The position numbers and the translations under genes were made by a program. From positions 1,166-65,165 of the forward strand of contig NZ_LTAQ01000034.1 of NCBI RefSeq assembly GCF_001590835.1: a stretch of DNA of 64,000 nt. The letters run 5' to 3'. The DNA is from Bacillus gaemokensis. Its GTDB lineage: Bacteria; Bacillota; Bacilli; Bacillales; Bacillaceae_G. Below the pieces are notes generated by a model. The model was not told the DNA's origin and made no database searches. It saw only the letters and a list, made by a program, of their open reading frames with translations. Below, in pieces: positions 16,513-25,776 of this stretch. Every line of letters begins with the position of its first letter. Positions within the stretch are counted from its first letter, which is position 1.

Positions 16513-16550
16513 AGAAAAAATGTCCAAACGATAATCGTTTGGACATTTTC
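16513..16550 (-). terminator. Terminator of azoR
   Basis: ATGTCCAAACGA and TCGTTTGGACAT pair around TAA, with a T run on the plus side and an A-rich/T-rich flank on the minus side, just after the azoR stop. Confidence 0.8.
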
Positions 16551-16562
16551 GAACGTTCTATA

Positions 16563-17198
16563 CTAGAAACGTTTTGCTAGTTCACGTGCATTTGCAATTG
16601 CTGCTTCTTTTATTTCTTGTGCTTTTTCTGGATTTGCATTCATACCTTCAACTGCAAGGTACTCAGCATCAGTTACCCCAATAAATCCTAATACTGCATG
16701 TAAGTGGTTACGACCGAAGTCCATCGCTGCGTATGGCCCTTCAGAATAAATACCACCTGTCGCTTGAATGTGAAGAGCTTTTTTACCTTCTAGTAATCCA
16801 ACTGGTCCATTTTCAGTATATTTAAATGTTTTACCTGCAATAGACAAGTTATCTAAGTATGCCTTTACTACTGGTGGATAGCTAAAGTTCCACATTGGTG
16901 TTACAAACACATAACGATCTGCATTCATAAATGTTTCTAAGTTTGTATTCATTGCTGCGATTTTTTGTTGTTGGCTTTCGCTTAATGATTCAAAACCTTC
17001 ACCTGCTGCAAATTTACCCCAAGCCGCAAATACTTCTGCATCAATTTCTGGTACAGTTGTGTTAAATAGATCGATTGTTACAACTTCATCTTGTGGATGT
17101 TCGTTTTTATATGCTTCGATGAAAGCTTCGCCTACCGCCATACCGAAAGATCCTTCTGCTGAATTTGGATTTGCTGTAATAAATAGTACTTTTGTCAT
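16563..17198 (-). CDS. azoR: FMN-dependent NADH-azoreductase
   Basis: A 211-residue flavodoxin-fold enzyme that reduces azo compounds and quinones by two-electron transfer. It has the phosphate-binding start KVLFITANPNSAEGSFG, the FMN loop TPMWNFSYPP near residue 100 and the GGIYSEGPYA segment near 148. Length and motifs match Bacillus AzoR proteins, which protect against quinone and aldehyde thiol stress. An excellent promoter and an inverted repeat lie upstream, pointing to repressor control. It is monocistronic. Confidence 0.92.
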   Translation of the reverse strand: MTKVLFITANPNSAEGSFGMAVGEAFIEAYKNEHPQDEVVTIDLFNTTVPEIDAEVFAAWGKFAAGEGFESLSESQQQKIAAMNTNLETFMNADRYVFVTPMWNFSYPPVVKAYLDNLSIAGKTFKYTENGPVGLLEGKKALHIQATGGIYSEGPYAAMDFGRNHLHAVLGFIGVTDAEYLAVEGMNANPEKAQEIKEAAIANARELAKRF

Positions 17199-17259
17199 TT
17201 TTGTTCGCTCCCTTTATGGATATTATCTTTAATTTGAGATTTTTATTTTAAAAGTAAAT

Positions 17260-17278
17260 TACTTACCTTATGTAAGTA
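17260..17278 (-). promoter_or_regulatory. Putative operator of azoR
   Basis: TACTTAC-CTTAT-GTAAGTA is a perfect 7-bp inverted repeat starting right after the -10 box, over the expected transcription start. The TACT/AGTA halves resemble operators of YodB-type (HxlR/DUF24) repressors that control azoreductases in B. subtilis. The regulator assignment is an inference. Confidence 0.6.
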
Positions 17279-17306
17279 TAATACAAAAACATCTTTTCTT
17301 TGTCAA
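17278..17306 (-). promoter_or_regulatory. SigA promoter of azoR
   Basis: TTGACA (17301-17306) and TATTAT (17278-17283) are separated by exactly 17 bases on the minus strand, about 80 bases upstream of the azoR start codon. Confidence 0.75.
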
Positions 17307-17397
17307 TAAAAAATAGCTACTTTTTTTTAGTAAGTAAACCTAACCGTTTCACACAGCAAAACTTTAATCCACAGAGATATTATTTGCATATGACTCT

Positions 17398-17436
17398 AAA
17401 AAAACTACCTCCTTTTTCTCATGGAGGTAGTTTTTT
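17398..17436 (-). terminator. Terminator of the PBP gene
   Basis: AAAACTACCTC and GGAGGTAGTTTTTT pair with an 11-nt loop directly after the stop codon. Confidence 0.85.
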
Positions 17437-17442
17437 CATCTA

Positions 17443-19428
17443 TTACTTTTGAAAAATATGTTTCACTTTTTCACCAGGAACGTTGCTTCCACCACGTCCC
17501 TTTACATCTTCAATCATCATTGTAACAATCATATCTGGTGAATTTGCATCAAATGCAGCGAACCATCCTAGTTCTTTTCCATCTGCTTCTTTTGATTCTT
17601 TCAGCTCAGCTGTTCCCGTCTTACCAGCAAGGGTCATTCCATCAATCTTAGCGATTTTCCCTGTACCGTCCGGATCATTGATTACTTTTGTTAACGTATT
17701 TTTTAAAATATCTTGATTCCCTTTAGAAATCACGTTTTCTTTCCAAGGTTTTGCTTGTTTGTCATCTTTAATAAGATGTGGAGACGGAATATTCCCTTCA
17801 TTTACAATCGGTGCATATGTTAATGCCAAATGAAGAGGCGTCATTAACACTTGACCTTGTCCATATCCTGTATCTGCCAATTGAATATCATTTTTCATAT
17901 CATCTTTTGTTATTTTTGAAGTTGGGAATCCATATTCGATTGGTAATTTTTCATCGAATCCAAATTTCTTTGCCTCACTTATAAATTTATCTTTACCAAT
18001 TTTTAAAGCTTGTTGTGCAAAGTAAATATTATCTGAATACTTCATTGCTTTATCAAAATCAATTGGACTTGCATCTTTCACACGTGTTACATAGTAATTT
18101 CCCCATGAAGAATCTTTTGTCCATTGTAATCCTTCAATTTTCAATTCTTCTTTCGGATCAATTGCTTTTGTTTCAAGACCAATTGCACCTGTAATTGCTT
18201 TAAATACAGATCCTGGTACAGTTGCTTGTGTAAATCGATTCGTCATTGGTTTTTTCGGATCATTATTCCATGCTTCACGTTGCGCTTTCGATGCTCCTCT
18301 TACCATTACGTTAGGATTATAGGCAGGGCTACTTACAAGTGCAATTGTTTCACCAGTTTTCGGGTTCACAGCTGCACTTGAACCAGCTTCTCCCTTCATC
18401 TCGTTAAAAGTTTTTTCTTGAATTGTACTATCAATTGTTAACGTAATATTTTCCCCATCTTTTGCTTCTGTTTTTGCTAAATCTTTTTTCTCTTTTCCTT
18501 GTGCATCCTCCATAAAGACACGGCCACCTTTTTTACCGCGTAGCTTATCTTCAAAAACTTGCTCTAAACCAGCTTTTCCAACGGGATCATCCGCCTGATA
18601 TCCCTTTTTCTGCAGGTTCTTTAAATCTTCTGCATTTACTTTACCCATATATCCTGTTAAATGAGCAGCAGCTTCTCCTAATGGATATGTACGGACATTT
18701 ACTTGTCGAGTTGTTACACCGTCTAAAGAAATATAATCATTTTGCGCTGCACCTTCTTGTAAAATTCCAATTGGTACAAATGAATCAGGTTTAATCCATT
18801 TCGCTGCAAGCTTTTGATCAATCTCTTCCACAGATATATTAAGTAGTTTCCCTATTGTTGCTTTTGTCTGTGGCGCAGCCTCGCCTAGTTTACCTGGAAT
18901 AATGCCAATTTCATTTGCTCTTCCGTTCGTTGCAAGTCCTTTTCCATTACGATCATATATCTCCCCGCGCTTCGCTTGAGATGTTTGCATGCGTATTTTA
19001 CTGTCTTTTGTCATACCTGGAAAAATGAAATCTGGAGTCCAATCTATTTTCCAAGATTCTTTATCTCCATCTTTTTCTTTTACAAGCTTCGCTTCATGTG
19101 AGAAGGAAATTTGTCCACCTACAGTATCCATACTCACTTTAAAAGGAACAGGCCCTTTATCTTCTTTACCCTCTTTTACTTTTCCTGTTTCTACTTTCAG
19201 ATTTTTAACTTCAATGCCCTCATAAATCTTTTGATATTTCTCTGTAAAATCTTTTTTCGAAATGGTTTTTTTTGCATTTTCTGATAATTGATCATACATA
19301 TCTGCAAATTTTTGTTTATTCCATGCTTTTGCATATGTATCAAATGCTTGTTCTGGTTTTTCCTCTTTACCGCATCCAACTAATACAAGTACGAGACACA
19401 GAAAAAGCATCCCCCATATTTTTTTCAA
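17443..19428 (-). CDS. Lipoprotein class B penicillin-binding protein (PBP3/MecA-like)
   Basis: A 661-residue transpeptidase that cross-links peptidoglycan outside the membrane. The N-terminus is a lipoprotein signal (LVGC, Cys19), followed by an NTF2-like MecA_N domain (about 25-140), a PBP dimerisation domain (about 150-310) and the transpeptidase domain. The active-site triads are present: S-V-F-K in TVPGSVFK, S-D-N in YSDNIYF and K-T-G in LAGKTGTAEL. The architecture matches B. subtilis PbpC (PBP3) and staphylococcal PBP2a. Low beta-lactam affinity is possible but not shown by sequence. It is monocistronic. Confidence 0.9.
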   Translation of the reverse strand: MKKIWGMLFLCLVLVLVGCGKEEKPEQAFDTYAKAWNKQKFADMYDQLSENAKKTISKKDFTEKYQKIYEGIEVKNLKVETGKVKEGKEDKGPVPFKVSMDTVGGQISFSHEAKLVKEKDGDKESWKIDWTPDFIFPGMTKDSKIRMQTSQAKRGEIYDRNGKGLATNGRANEIGIIPGKLGEAAPQTKATIGKLLNISVEEIDQKLAAKWIKPDSFVPIGILQEGAAQNDYISLDGVTTRQVNVRTYPLGEAAAHLTGYMGKVNAEDLKNLQKKGYQADDPVGKAGLEQVFEDKLRGKKGGRVFMEDAQGKEKKDLAKTEAKDGENITLTIDSTIQEKTFNEMKGEAGSSAAVNPKTGETIALVSSPAYNPNVMVRGASKAQREAWNNDPKKPMTNRFTQATVPGSVFKAITGAIGLETKAIDPKEELKIEGLQWTKDSSWGNYYVTRVKDASPIDFDKAMKYSDNIYFAQQALKIGKDKFISEAKKFGFDEKLPIEYGFPTSKITKDDMKNDIQLADTGYGQGQVLMTPLHLALTYAPIVNEGNIPSPHLIKDDKQAKPWKENVISKGNQDILKNTLTKVINDPDGTGKIAKIDGMTLAGKTGTAELKESKEADGKELGWFAAFDANSPDMIVTMMIEDVKGRGGSNVPGEKVKHIFQK

Positions 19429-19573
19429 ATGGTTCTCCTCCTTTTGTTAAACAAAGAAATTGTAAGTATCGCTATCTGTCAGGAATTTTTTCGATCCTTC
19501 AAAATATCAAACGCATGCTCTCTCATTATACCACCAAGCTAACTCACACATAAAGTTCTATCTAGTTATCTAA

Positions 19574-19612
19574 ATAAAAAGATTGATGTGAACATTCCCA
19601 TTCACATCAATC
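19574..19612 (-). terminator. Terminator of thyA-dfrA
   Basis: On the minus strand GATTGATGTGAA and TTCACATCAATC form a 12-bp stem followed by TTTTTATTT, a few bases past dfrA. Confidence 0.9.
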
Positions 19613-19617
19613 CCTTA

Positions 19618-20103
19618 TTATTGCTTTTCGTATATATGATAGTAATATGTGTACGTATTCTTCTCATCCGTCACACCTTTCTCTACAAATACTTCTTTCC
19701 AATCTTTCATATCAATCTCTGGGAAGAATGTATCTCCTTCAAACGCATAGTGGATTTTCGTTATATACAATTTTTCTACATATGGTAAGAATAACTCATA
19801 AATTTGCGCTCCGCCAAAAATAAAAATTTCTTCTTCATTTTTACAAAGCTCAAAAACTTCTTCTACAGAATGCGCAATTTCACAACCTTCTACATGATAA
19901 TCATCATTACGTGTTACGATAATATTGCGTCTTCCTGGAAGTGGCCTTCCAATTGCTTCGTAATTTTTTCTACCCATAATAAGTGGATGCCCCATTGTTG
20001 TCTTCTTAACATACTGTAACTCGCTTGGCAGACGCCACGGTAACTTATTATCTTTACCGATTACTCTATTTTCATCCATTGCGACCATAAATGAAATAAT
20101 CAT
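19618..20103 (-). CDS. dfrA: Dihydrofolate reductase
   Basis: A 161-residue cytosolic enzyme that reduces dihydrofolate to tetrahydrofolate with NADPH. It begins ISFMVAMDENRVIGKDNKLPW, with the conserved Trp of the Met20 loop, and has GHPLIMGRKNYEAIG and the NADPH-binding IFGGAQIY. The start ATG has AAAGGAGATG upstream. It follows thyA by 20 bases in an operon, which is logical because thymidylate synthase produces the dihydrofolate it recycles. Confidence 0.96.
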   Translation of the reverse strand: MIISFMVAMDENRVIGKDNKLPWRLPSELQYVKKTTMGHPLIMGRKNYEAIGRPLPGRRNIIVTRNDDYHVEGCEIAHSVEEVFELCKNEEEIFIFGGAQIYELFLPYVEKLYITKIHYAFEGDTFFPEIDMKDWKEVFVEKGVTDEKNTYTYYYHIYEKQ

Positions 20104-20123
20104 ATTTTCATCTCCTTTTACGA

Positions 20124-21080
20124 TTACACTGCGACAGGTGCTTTGATTGCCGGATGTGGATCATATCCTTCTAATGTTAAATCTTCCATTTCAAAGTCAA
20201 AAACAGATTTCACATCTGGGTTTAATGTAAGTGTAGGGAATGGACGCGGTTCACGTGCTAACTGCTTTTCCACTTGTTCAAAATGATTTGTATAAATATG
20301 TGCATCTCCAATTGTATGTACGAACTCCCCTACTTCTAGGCCACATTCATGTGCAATTAAGTGTGTTAAAAGAGAATAACTTGCAATGTTAAATGGAATG
20401 CCAAGGAAAATATCACCGCTGCGTTGATACAACTGGCATGAAAGTTTTCCATCTGCTACGTAAAATTGAAATAACGTATGACATGGTGGCAGTGCCATGC
20501 TCGGTACATCTTCAGGGTTCCATGCAGAAACAAGTAAGCGGCGAGAATCTGGTGTTTTCTTAATCATTTCGATTACGTCCTTTAGCTGATCAATCGTCTC
20601 ACCTGCTGTTGTTTTCCAAGCGCGCCACTGTTTTCCGTATACGTCTCCTAAATAGCCGTACTGATTTGAAAACTCATCATCTTCTAATACATTCTTTTTA
20701 AATACTTCCATTTGTTCATCATATTGTTTCTTAAATTCTTCATCTTGCTGCGAGCGAAGTCCAAAGTCTGTCATATCTGGTCCTTCGTACGCATCGCTTT
20801 CTACCCAGCTTTTAAACGCCCATTCATTCCAAATATTATTGTTATTTTGAAGTAAGTAGCGAATATTTGTATCACCTTTCATAAACCAAAGCAATTCACT
20901 TGCTACTAATCGGAATGGAACACGTTTTGTTGTTAATAAAGGAAATCCTTTACTAAGGTCAAAACGCATTTGGTATCCAAATACAGATACAGTTCCTGTC
21001 CCTGTACGGTCTTCCTTTTTCGTGCCATTCTCCATAACGTGGCGGCACAAGTTTAAGTATTCATATTCAGCATGTTTCAT
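20124..21080 (-). CDS. thyA: Thymidylate synthase
   Basis: A 318-residue enzyme that methylates dUMP to dTMP using methylene-tetrahydrofolate. Hallmarks are DRTGTGT near residue 24, the catalytic Cys in [28 protein letters not shown] and GDAHIYTNH. It has the roughly 50-residue insertion (about 90-140) seen in longer Gram-positive ThyA proteins. The start at 21080 fits the conserved N-terminus [14 protein letters not shown] lies 12 nt upstream, a rather long spacing. An upstream in-frame Met at 21149 is not supported. It is the first gene of thyA-dfrA. Confidence 0.95.
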   Translation of the reverse strand: MKHAEYEYLNLCRHVMENGTKKEDRTGTGTVSVFGYQMRFDLSKGFPLLTTKRVPFRLVASELLWFMKGDTNIRYLLQNNNNIWNEWAFKSWVESDAYEGPDMTDFGLRSQQDEEFKKQYDEQMEVFKKNVLEDDEFSNQYGYLGDVYGKQWRAWKTTAGETIDQLKDVIEMIKKTPDSRRLLVSAWNPEDVPSMALPPCHTLFQFYVADGKLSCQLYQRSGDIFLGIPFNIASYSLLTHLIAHECGLEVGEFVHTIGDAHIYTNHFEQVEKQLAREPRPFPTLTLNPDVKSVFDFEMEDLTLEGYDPHPAIKAPVAV

Positions 21081-21325
21081 ATATAAGAAAAACCCTCTTT
21101 CACATCTATTTCCTATATGGAGTTTATCATACAAAAAACCTCGATGCATAACAAAATGAATAAAAGCTTTTATTTAAACTAATTGTAATAAAAATAAAAT
21201 TCTAAATAAATATTAATTTTAATGATTATTACAAAATTCTTAATTTTTACATATTGAAAGGTTTTTAACCTTCTATCAAAGAAAGTATAGTGCGAAAGAA
21301 TAAATTATATTTGGAGGTTAAAAAC

Positions 21326-22783
21326 ATGTCTAAAATCGAAATCCCTGTTGTTAGTACACTACAAACAACAATGGAAAAAATGATGAAAGATTTACAAGTT
21401 CCAGGAGCTGCTGTCGCAGTTATAAAAGATGGAAAAGTCATTGTTTCAGAAGGTTTTGGATATCGTAATTTAGAACAGAAAGAACTTGTTACACCCCAAA
21501 CACGATTTGCAATTGGTTCTGCAACTAAAGCGTTTGGTACACTCTCTTTAAGCCTATTAGCACAACAGAAACAATTTGATTGGGACACCCCTGTTCAATC
21601 TTATATCCCTACATTCTCTTTATCCAATGTATTTGCAAGCTCACAAATTACAGCGCGAGATTTAGCTTCTCACCGTTCTGGAGTAAGTCGTCATGATACT
21701 CTTTGGTACAACTCTTCCTTAACACGAAAAGACATCGTTGAAAAAATAAAGCATTTATCATTTGATGCACCATTTCGCACAGCTTTCTTATATAACAACC
21801 TAATGTATGCAACAATCAGCTACATTGTAGAAAACATTACAGATCAAACATGGGAACAATATGTAAAAGAACATATTTTAGAACCACTTCAAATGGAACA
21901 AACCAATTTCTCTGTTACAGACTCACAACGTACGAATGACTATGCATTACCTTACGTTGTGAAAGATGGAAAAGTAAGCGAAGTACCGTTCTGTAACCTT
22001 GATACAGTAGGAGCTGCTGGATGTATCAATTCTACAATCGAAGATATGGCGAATTGGGTACTTTTCCATCTTAACCAAGGAAAAACTGGAGATCATGAAT
22101 TACTATCTTCCGAGTTACTACAGCAAATGTATACACCGCACAATACAATTCCTGACCAGCCATTTTTATCAACACCTGAATCTCCATTGAATAGTTATGC
22201 TCTTGGGTGGTTTATTAGCGCCTACCGTGGTTATAAGGTGATTCATCATAGCGGAGGTATTGATGGATTTTCTGCACTTGTCTCATTCATTCCAAAAGAA
22301 AATATAGGGCTTGTCATTTTAACGAACGCTGGAACTACATTACTCCCTATGTATCTCGCAAACCAAATCTATGACGAACTCCTCGGATTAGAAACAATTG
22401 ACTGGCATAAACGAGCTCTAGAAGACACTGCGAAAATAAAAGAAATGATGAAAGAAGGAAACCAATCACTTCCAAAGCAAATAAAAGAGACTGCACCTTC
22501 TCATGCATTAGAAGACTACAGTGGAACATTTGAGCACCCTGCTTATGGAACACTCGAAGTGTATAAACAAAATGAGGAGTTATATTTACAGTTCACGGAA
22601 CTAAAAGTCCAGTTACATCACCATCACTATGATATGTTTTACGCAACATTAAATTTATTCCAAATCGAAATGAATGTGCTGCTTTCTTACGAGATGGATA
22701 CAAGCGGACAGTTCCAAACGATTCAATTACACGTACCTGCTATGTTAAGTACACAACCTCTTACATTTACGAAAGTTAAATAA
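21326..22783 (+). CDS. Serine hydrolase of the beta-lactamase (class C/PBP-like) family
   Basis: A 485-residue enzyme with the serine beta-lactamase/DD-peptidase fold (about 15-360). Ser-x-x-Lys is in IGSATKAFG near residue 61, the Tyr-x-Asn motif in FLYNNLMYA near residue 155 and the H-S-G triad in HHSGGIDG near 312. A C-terminal beta domain (about 390-485) follows. No signal peptide is seen, so it appears cytosolic, and an esterase or peptidase role is more likely than beta-lactam resistance. GGAGG lies 8 nt before the ATG. An inverted repeat AAGGTT-TTT-AACCTT (21258-21272) lies upstream. Confidence 0.82.
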   Translation: MSKIEIPVVSTLQTTMEKMMKDLQVPGAAVAVIKDGKVIVSEGFGYRNLEQKELVTPQTRFAIGSATKAFGTLSLSLLAQQKQFDWDTPVQSYIPTFSLSNVFASSQITARDLASHRSGVSRHDTLWYNSSLTRKDIVEKIKHLSFDAPFRTAFLYNNLMYATISYIVENITDQTWEQYVKEHILEPLQMEQTNFSVTDSQRTNDYALPYVVKDGKVSEVPFCNLDTVGAAGCINSTIEDMANWVLFHLNQGKTGDHELLSSELLQQMYTPHNTIPDQPFLSTPESPLNSYALGWFISAYRGYKVIHHSGGIDGFSALVSFIPKENIGLVILTNAGTTLLPMYLANQIYDELLGLETIDWHKRALEDTAKIKEMMKEGNQSLPKQIKETAPSHALEDYSGTFEHPAYGTLEVYKQNEELYLQFTELKVQLHHHHYDMFYATLNLFQIEMNVLLSYEMDTSGQFQTIQLHVPAMLSTQPLTFTKVK

Positions 22784-22790
22784 GAATACA

Positions 22791-22827
22791 ACAATAGAGG
22801 GAGAACTATGCTTCCCTCTATTGTTTA
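22791..22827 (+). terminator. Terminator of the serine hydrolase gene
   Basis: ACAATAGAGGGA and TCCCTCTATTGT form a 12-bp stem with a short loop just after the stop codon. Confidence 0.8.
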
Positions 22828-23602
22828 TGTGAAAAATATAATCAAGACACACTTTTAATAACATTAACAGACTTTGGGAACGCTGAAGCTATCAATCAGT
22901 TAATTCTTAACTATAAACATGAATTAGATTCTTCTCTAAATTTAATAGTTGACGTTCGGACGAATCGTGGCGGAAGCGATGATTCTTATTTTAAGTTACT
23001 TCCTTACTTATTTGAGGATAAAGAAATAAATCTCTTCGATTCCTCAAATGCTTCAGATACAATGCAACTAAATCATATGAAGCGAAACTATGATTTACGA
23101 ATTAAAGATTTTCAAGTGGAAAGTCAAGAACCTCTAGATGAAGGGTCCAAACTATTTCTTGATATATTTATCCATGATTTAAAAAAGAATTATAATAAAG
23201 GATTCGTTACGTTTGATCCATCTGAACTACCACCAGAACTACAAGTATTAAAAGTTAAGGGGAGAAAGACACCAAGTAAAGTTGTCGTTTTAGCAGATGT
23301 CACAGTCACATGTGGGAGCTCTGGAGATTCCTTTGTAGAAACATGTAAGAAATCTTCTAAAGTAAAAGTAATTGGGCGTCCAACAGCTGGGCTTAATGAT
23401 TACTCTAATTTAGCAATTATGCAATGGAATGACATATTTGAGCTTTGGTATCCTACCTCAAGGCTTTCAAGAGTGGATAAAGGTGAAGGAATGTCTGGAA
23501 TCGGGATACAACCACATATATATTCCATGGACTCCTGAACACATAAAAGAAGATGTCGATTTAAAAGAGGCTTTATATGTGTTAAAACATAGTGAGTGGT
23601 AA
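22828..23602 (+). pseudogene. Truncated, frameshifted S41-family peptidase
   Basis: Translation gives an S41 (C-terminal processing protease-like) domain with no start. It runs LITLTDFGNAEAINQL, then LNLIVDVRTNRGGSDDSYF, then VVVLADVTVTCGSSGDSF, which aligns with the catalytic Ser region, and GRPTAGLNDYSN. The frame breaks near 23510-23530. After a shift it ends with EHIKEDVDLKEALYVLKHSEW at 23602. The N-terminal half is missing because the remnant begins right after a terminator. An internal ATG at 23062 would give only the last 158 residues. Confidence 0.75.
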
Positions 23603-23608
23603 TTTTTA

Positions 23609-23657
23609 ATGGTAGGTATGAGTTCAATCTTATTAAATGGACTCATACCTACCATCT
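23609..23657. terminator. Long-stem bidirectional terminator
   Basis: ATGGTAGGTATGAGT and ACTCATACCTACCAT form a perfect 15-bp stem with a loop of about 17 nt, between convergent genes. Confidence 0.75.
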
Positions 23658-23661
23658 ATTT

Positions 23662-24600
23662 TCAACTATTATTCACACAAAATATTTCCGGTTGAAACCA
23701 TGCCGGCTGCAACAGTTCAAAGTTTTTATGATCCTCTAAAACTATATAAAGACGCTCCAACATGTCATCTAACATGTGTGGCGCTGCCCTTAAAGACCAT
23801 ACTACTGATGAAAAGATGGTCATGCCTACGTAAACAGAATATAGTCGCCAAAACTCTTCTGGAGTGGTTCCATTAAAATAGCCGTGAATTTGTCCAATCG
23901 AATACGGGATACTAATCTCTCTTGCAAATACTGCAATCTTTACAAAATCATGAAGTGGATCTCCCCAATCATACCCGTTGAAATCAATGACTCCTACATA
24001 TTTTTTGTTCTGTACAATAATATTTTCCAAATGAAAATCATCATGTTGAAATTGATTTGGTCGCTTTTTTAAGTACATTTCGTTTCTATCAATAAACTTA
24101 ATAATTTCCTCATCCTTCTTTATTGTAATTCCACAAGTTTTATATGCCTCTAAATAGTTTCTATGCTTTCTCATCGCCCTTTCATACCAAGGCTTTATCA
24201 CCTGAGGTGCCATATATGTATGCATTCTCGCTAAATCTTTTCCTGCCTCTACTCCAATATCGTATTGCTCTTTAGGTGTATACATTGGTAATAATTTCTT
24301 TGCATCTTCCCCTTCTAAATACGAAAAAAGACTATAACATACCCCTTCGTTCTCCAACACCCCTAGTTCAATCGGCCTTTGTGATTGGACATTACGTTTT
24401 TGCATTTCATTTAAGATTTGAAACTCCATTTTCTTTCTTTTATACTCATTTATATCACCAGTTCGTAATAAGTATTTTTCCTGACTAGAAACCGTTACGA
24501 TATATTTTTTATCAGGAGAAAAACCTTTAGATATTTCTTCAATTCGCTTGGCGGATTTTAAAATACCTATTCTATTTTGAAGTAATTCAATACGACTCAT
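23662..24600 (-). CDS. Aminoglycoside phosphotransferase (APH)-family kinase
   Basis: A 312-residue protein with the APH/choline-kinase fold. The Brenner-type catalytic motif is QHDDFHLENIIV near residue 190, followed by the metal-binding IDFNGYDWGDPLHDF near 208. The N-terminal lobe holds the nucleotide-binding strands. Substrates of this family range from aminoglycosides to sugars, choline and fructosamines, so a resistance role should not be assumed. Same strand as the decayed VOC gene and HAD gene upstream, so the three may form one transcript. Confidence 0.8.
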   Translation of the reverse strand: MSRIELLQNRIGILKSAKRIEEISKGFSPDKKYIVTVSSQEKYLLRTGDINEYKRKKMEFQILNEMQKRNVQSQRPIELGVLENEGVCYSLFSYLEGEDAKKLLPMYTPKEQYDIGVEAGKDLARMHTYMAPQVIKPWYERAMRKHRNYLEAYKTCGITIKKDEEIIKFIDRNEMYLKKRPNQFQHDDFHLENIIVQNKKYVGVIDFNGYDWGDPLHDFVKIAVFAREISIPYSIGQIHGYFNGTTPEEFWRLYSVYVGMTIFSSVVWSLRAAPHMLDDMLERLYIVLEDHKNFELLQPAWFQPEIFCVNNS

Positions 24601-24612
24601 CCTGTCGCCTCC

Positions 24613-25023
24613 TCACATTTCTACATTAGGCGTATATGCTACTTCCACTATAAACCCATTTGGATCATAAAAATCTACCGTATAATACCCATCCGAGTAA
24701 TGATTCATCTCAATGGGCCCACGTATAATCTTCGCTTGAACACCTTGTAGAAAACACGCGACTTCATCAACTACCATCCGATTTACAGCCTGTTAACAAA
24801 TATGCCTCGGACCTAATGTCCTTACAATCTTTTCATCTACTTCCTTGAAATATATCTCAACCTTGCCTGTACTAAATGCAGTATCATCCAACTGTTTCCA
24901 ACCGATGATAGCGAATAATCTACTATAAAAATGTATGGATTTCTCTAAATTTTCTACCCAAAACTCAATATGATGAATACCAGGTTCAAACTGTTTAATC
25001 GTCCTTTCCTCCCATTTTTTCAT
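24613..25023 (-). pseudogene. VOC (glyoxalase-fold) protein gene with an in-frame stop
   Basis: The frame from ATG 25023 encodes a VOC domain start (GIHHIEFWVENLEKSIHFY). It is interrupted by TAA at 24793-24795 after LGPRHIC, and continues in the same frame with QAVNRMVVDEVACFLQ and FYDPNGFIVEVAY to a TGA at 24613. A single base change from a Tyr codon would explain the stop. The metal or substrate residue EVAY at the end would be lost. The ATG lies one base beyond the stop codon of the HAD gene, which indicates coupled translation. Confidence 0.75.
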
Positions 25024-25024
25024 C

Positions 25025-25657
25025 TTAATGAACAGATTGTACGATATGCAAAATTTCATTTGGCGTATTCACCATATAATCCGGCGAATCCTCTTTTACC
25101 GTTTCCAACACATCATATCCCCATTCAACCCATATAACATTTACACCAACTTTTTTACAGGCGACAATATCTCGTTGTTCATCACCAACATACAACATAT
25201 CCGCTTCTGTTAATTGTTTCTCTTTTAAAAACTTCTTGATGATTTTATCTTTACCAAACAAATTTTTCGAACAAAATACCTCTTGAATGTTTTCTATTTG
25301 ATTATTATGTAGAAAGGCTCTAATATGTTCTTCTGAATTAGAGGATATTACCGCGATTCCATAGCCATTTCTATGTAATTCATCTAATACGTCCTTCATG
25401 CCATTAAATAAGACTAGATCTTTAATAGCCGGCTGATACAGCTTATAAAACTCTAACGCTAATATAGGCAATTTATAAAGTGGTACGCGAAGCTGTTTAC
25501 ACCTTTCAGGAATAGATAATTTTCGTAAAGGTTCAATATCTTCTTCCCTTACCGTTTCATATCCATGCTTCTCGGCAAGTTGATTATAAATAGGAACAAA
25601 TATATTTTGTGAATCTACTAAAGTACCATCAAAATCAAACACAATATATTTCTGCAT
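25025..25657 (-). CDS. HAD-superfamily hydrolase, phosphoglycolate-phosphatase-like
   Basis: A 210-residue HAD phosphatase. Motif I is DFDGTLVDS with the nucleophilic Asp near residue 8, motif II VISSNSEEH near 106, motif III Lys in FGKDKIIKKF near 136 and motif IV GDEQRDIVA near 159. A helical cap lies between motifs I and II. The start at 25657 has GGGGAG 8 nt upstream; the frame is open further upstream but without a ribosome site. The substrate is unknown. It is followed immediately by the decayed VOC gene. Confidence 0.82.
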   Translation of the reverse strand: MQKYIVFDFDGTLVDSQNIFVPIYNQLAEKHGYETVREEDIEPLRKLSIPERCKQLRVPLYKLPILALEFYKLYQPAIKDLVLFNGMKDVLDELHRNGYGIAVISSNSEEHIRAFLHNNQIENIQEVFCSKNLFGKDKIIKKFLKEKQLTEADMLYVGDEQRDIVACKKVGVNVIWVEWGYDVLETVKEDSPDYMVNTPNEILHIVQSVH

Positions 25658-25738
25658 ACTGAATGCTCCCCTAGCTTCTTTTTTCAAATCTAAACATACT
25701 TTATTCGGCGGTGAACTACATTTCACCTTTAACTTATA

Positions 25739-25774
25739 AAAAACAAAAAGAACAAGATCCTCCTTGTTCTTCTT
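25739..25774 (-). terminator. Terminator of ypjP
   Basis: AAGAACAAG and CTTGTTCTT pair with a 6-nt loop, followed on the minus strand by TTTGTTTTTT. Confidence 0.8.
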
Positions 25775-25776
25775 CA

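Noticed and set aside
21183-21234. TTGTAATAA / TTATTACAA inverted repeat upstream of the serine hydrolase
   Set aside because: The halves are 34 bases apart and the region is extremely AT-rich, so chance pairing is likely.
23062-23538. A 158-codon frame that could be called a complete small protein
   Set aside because: It is only the C-terminal part of an S41 peptidase; homologous sequence continues upstream in the same frame without a start, and downstream after a frameshift.
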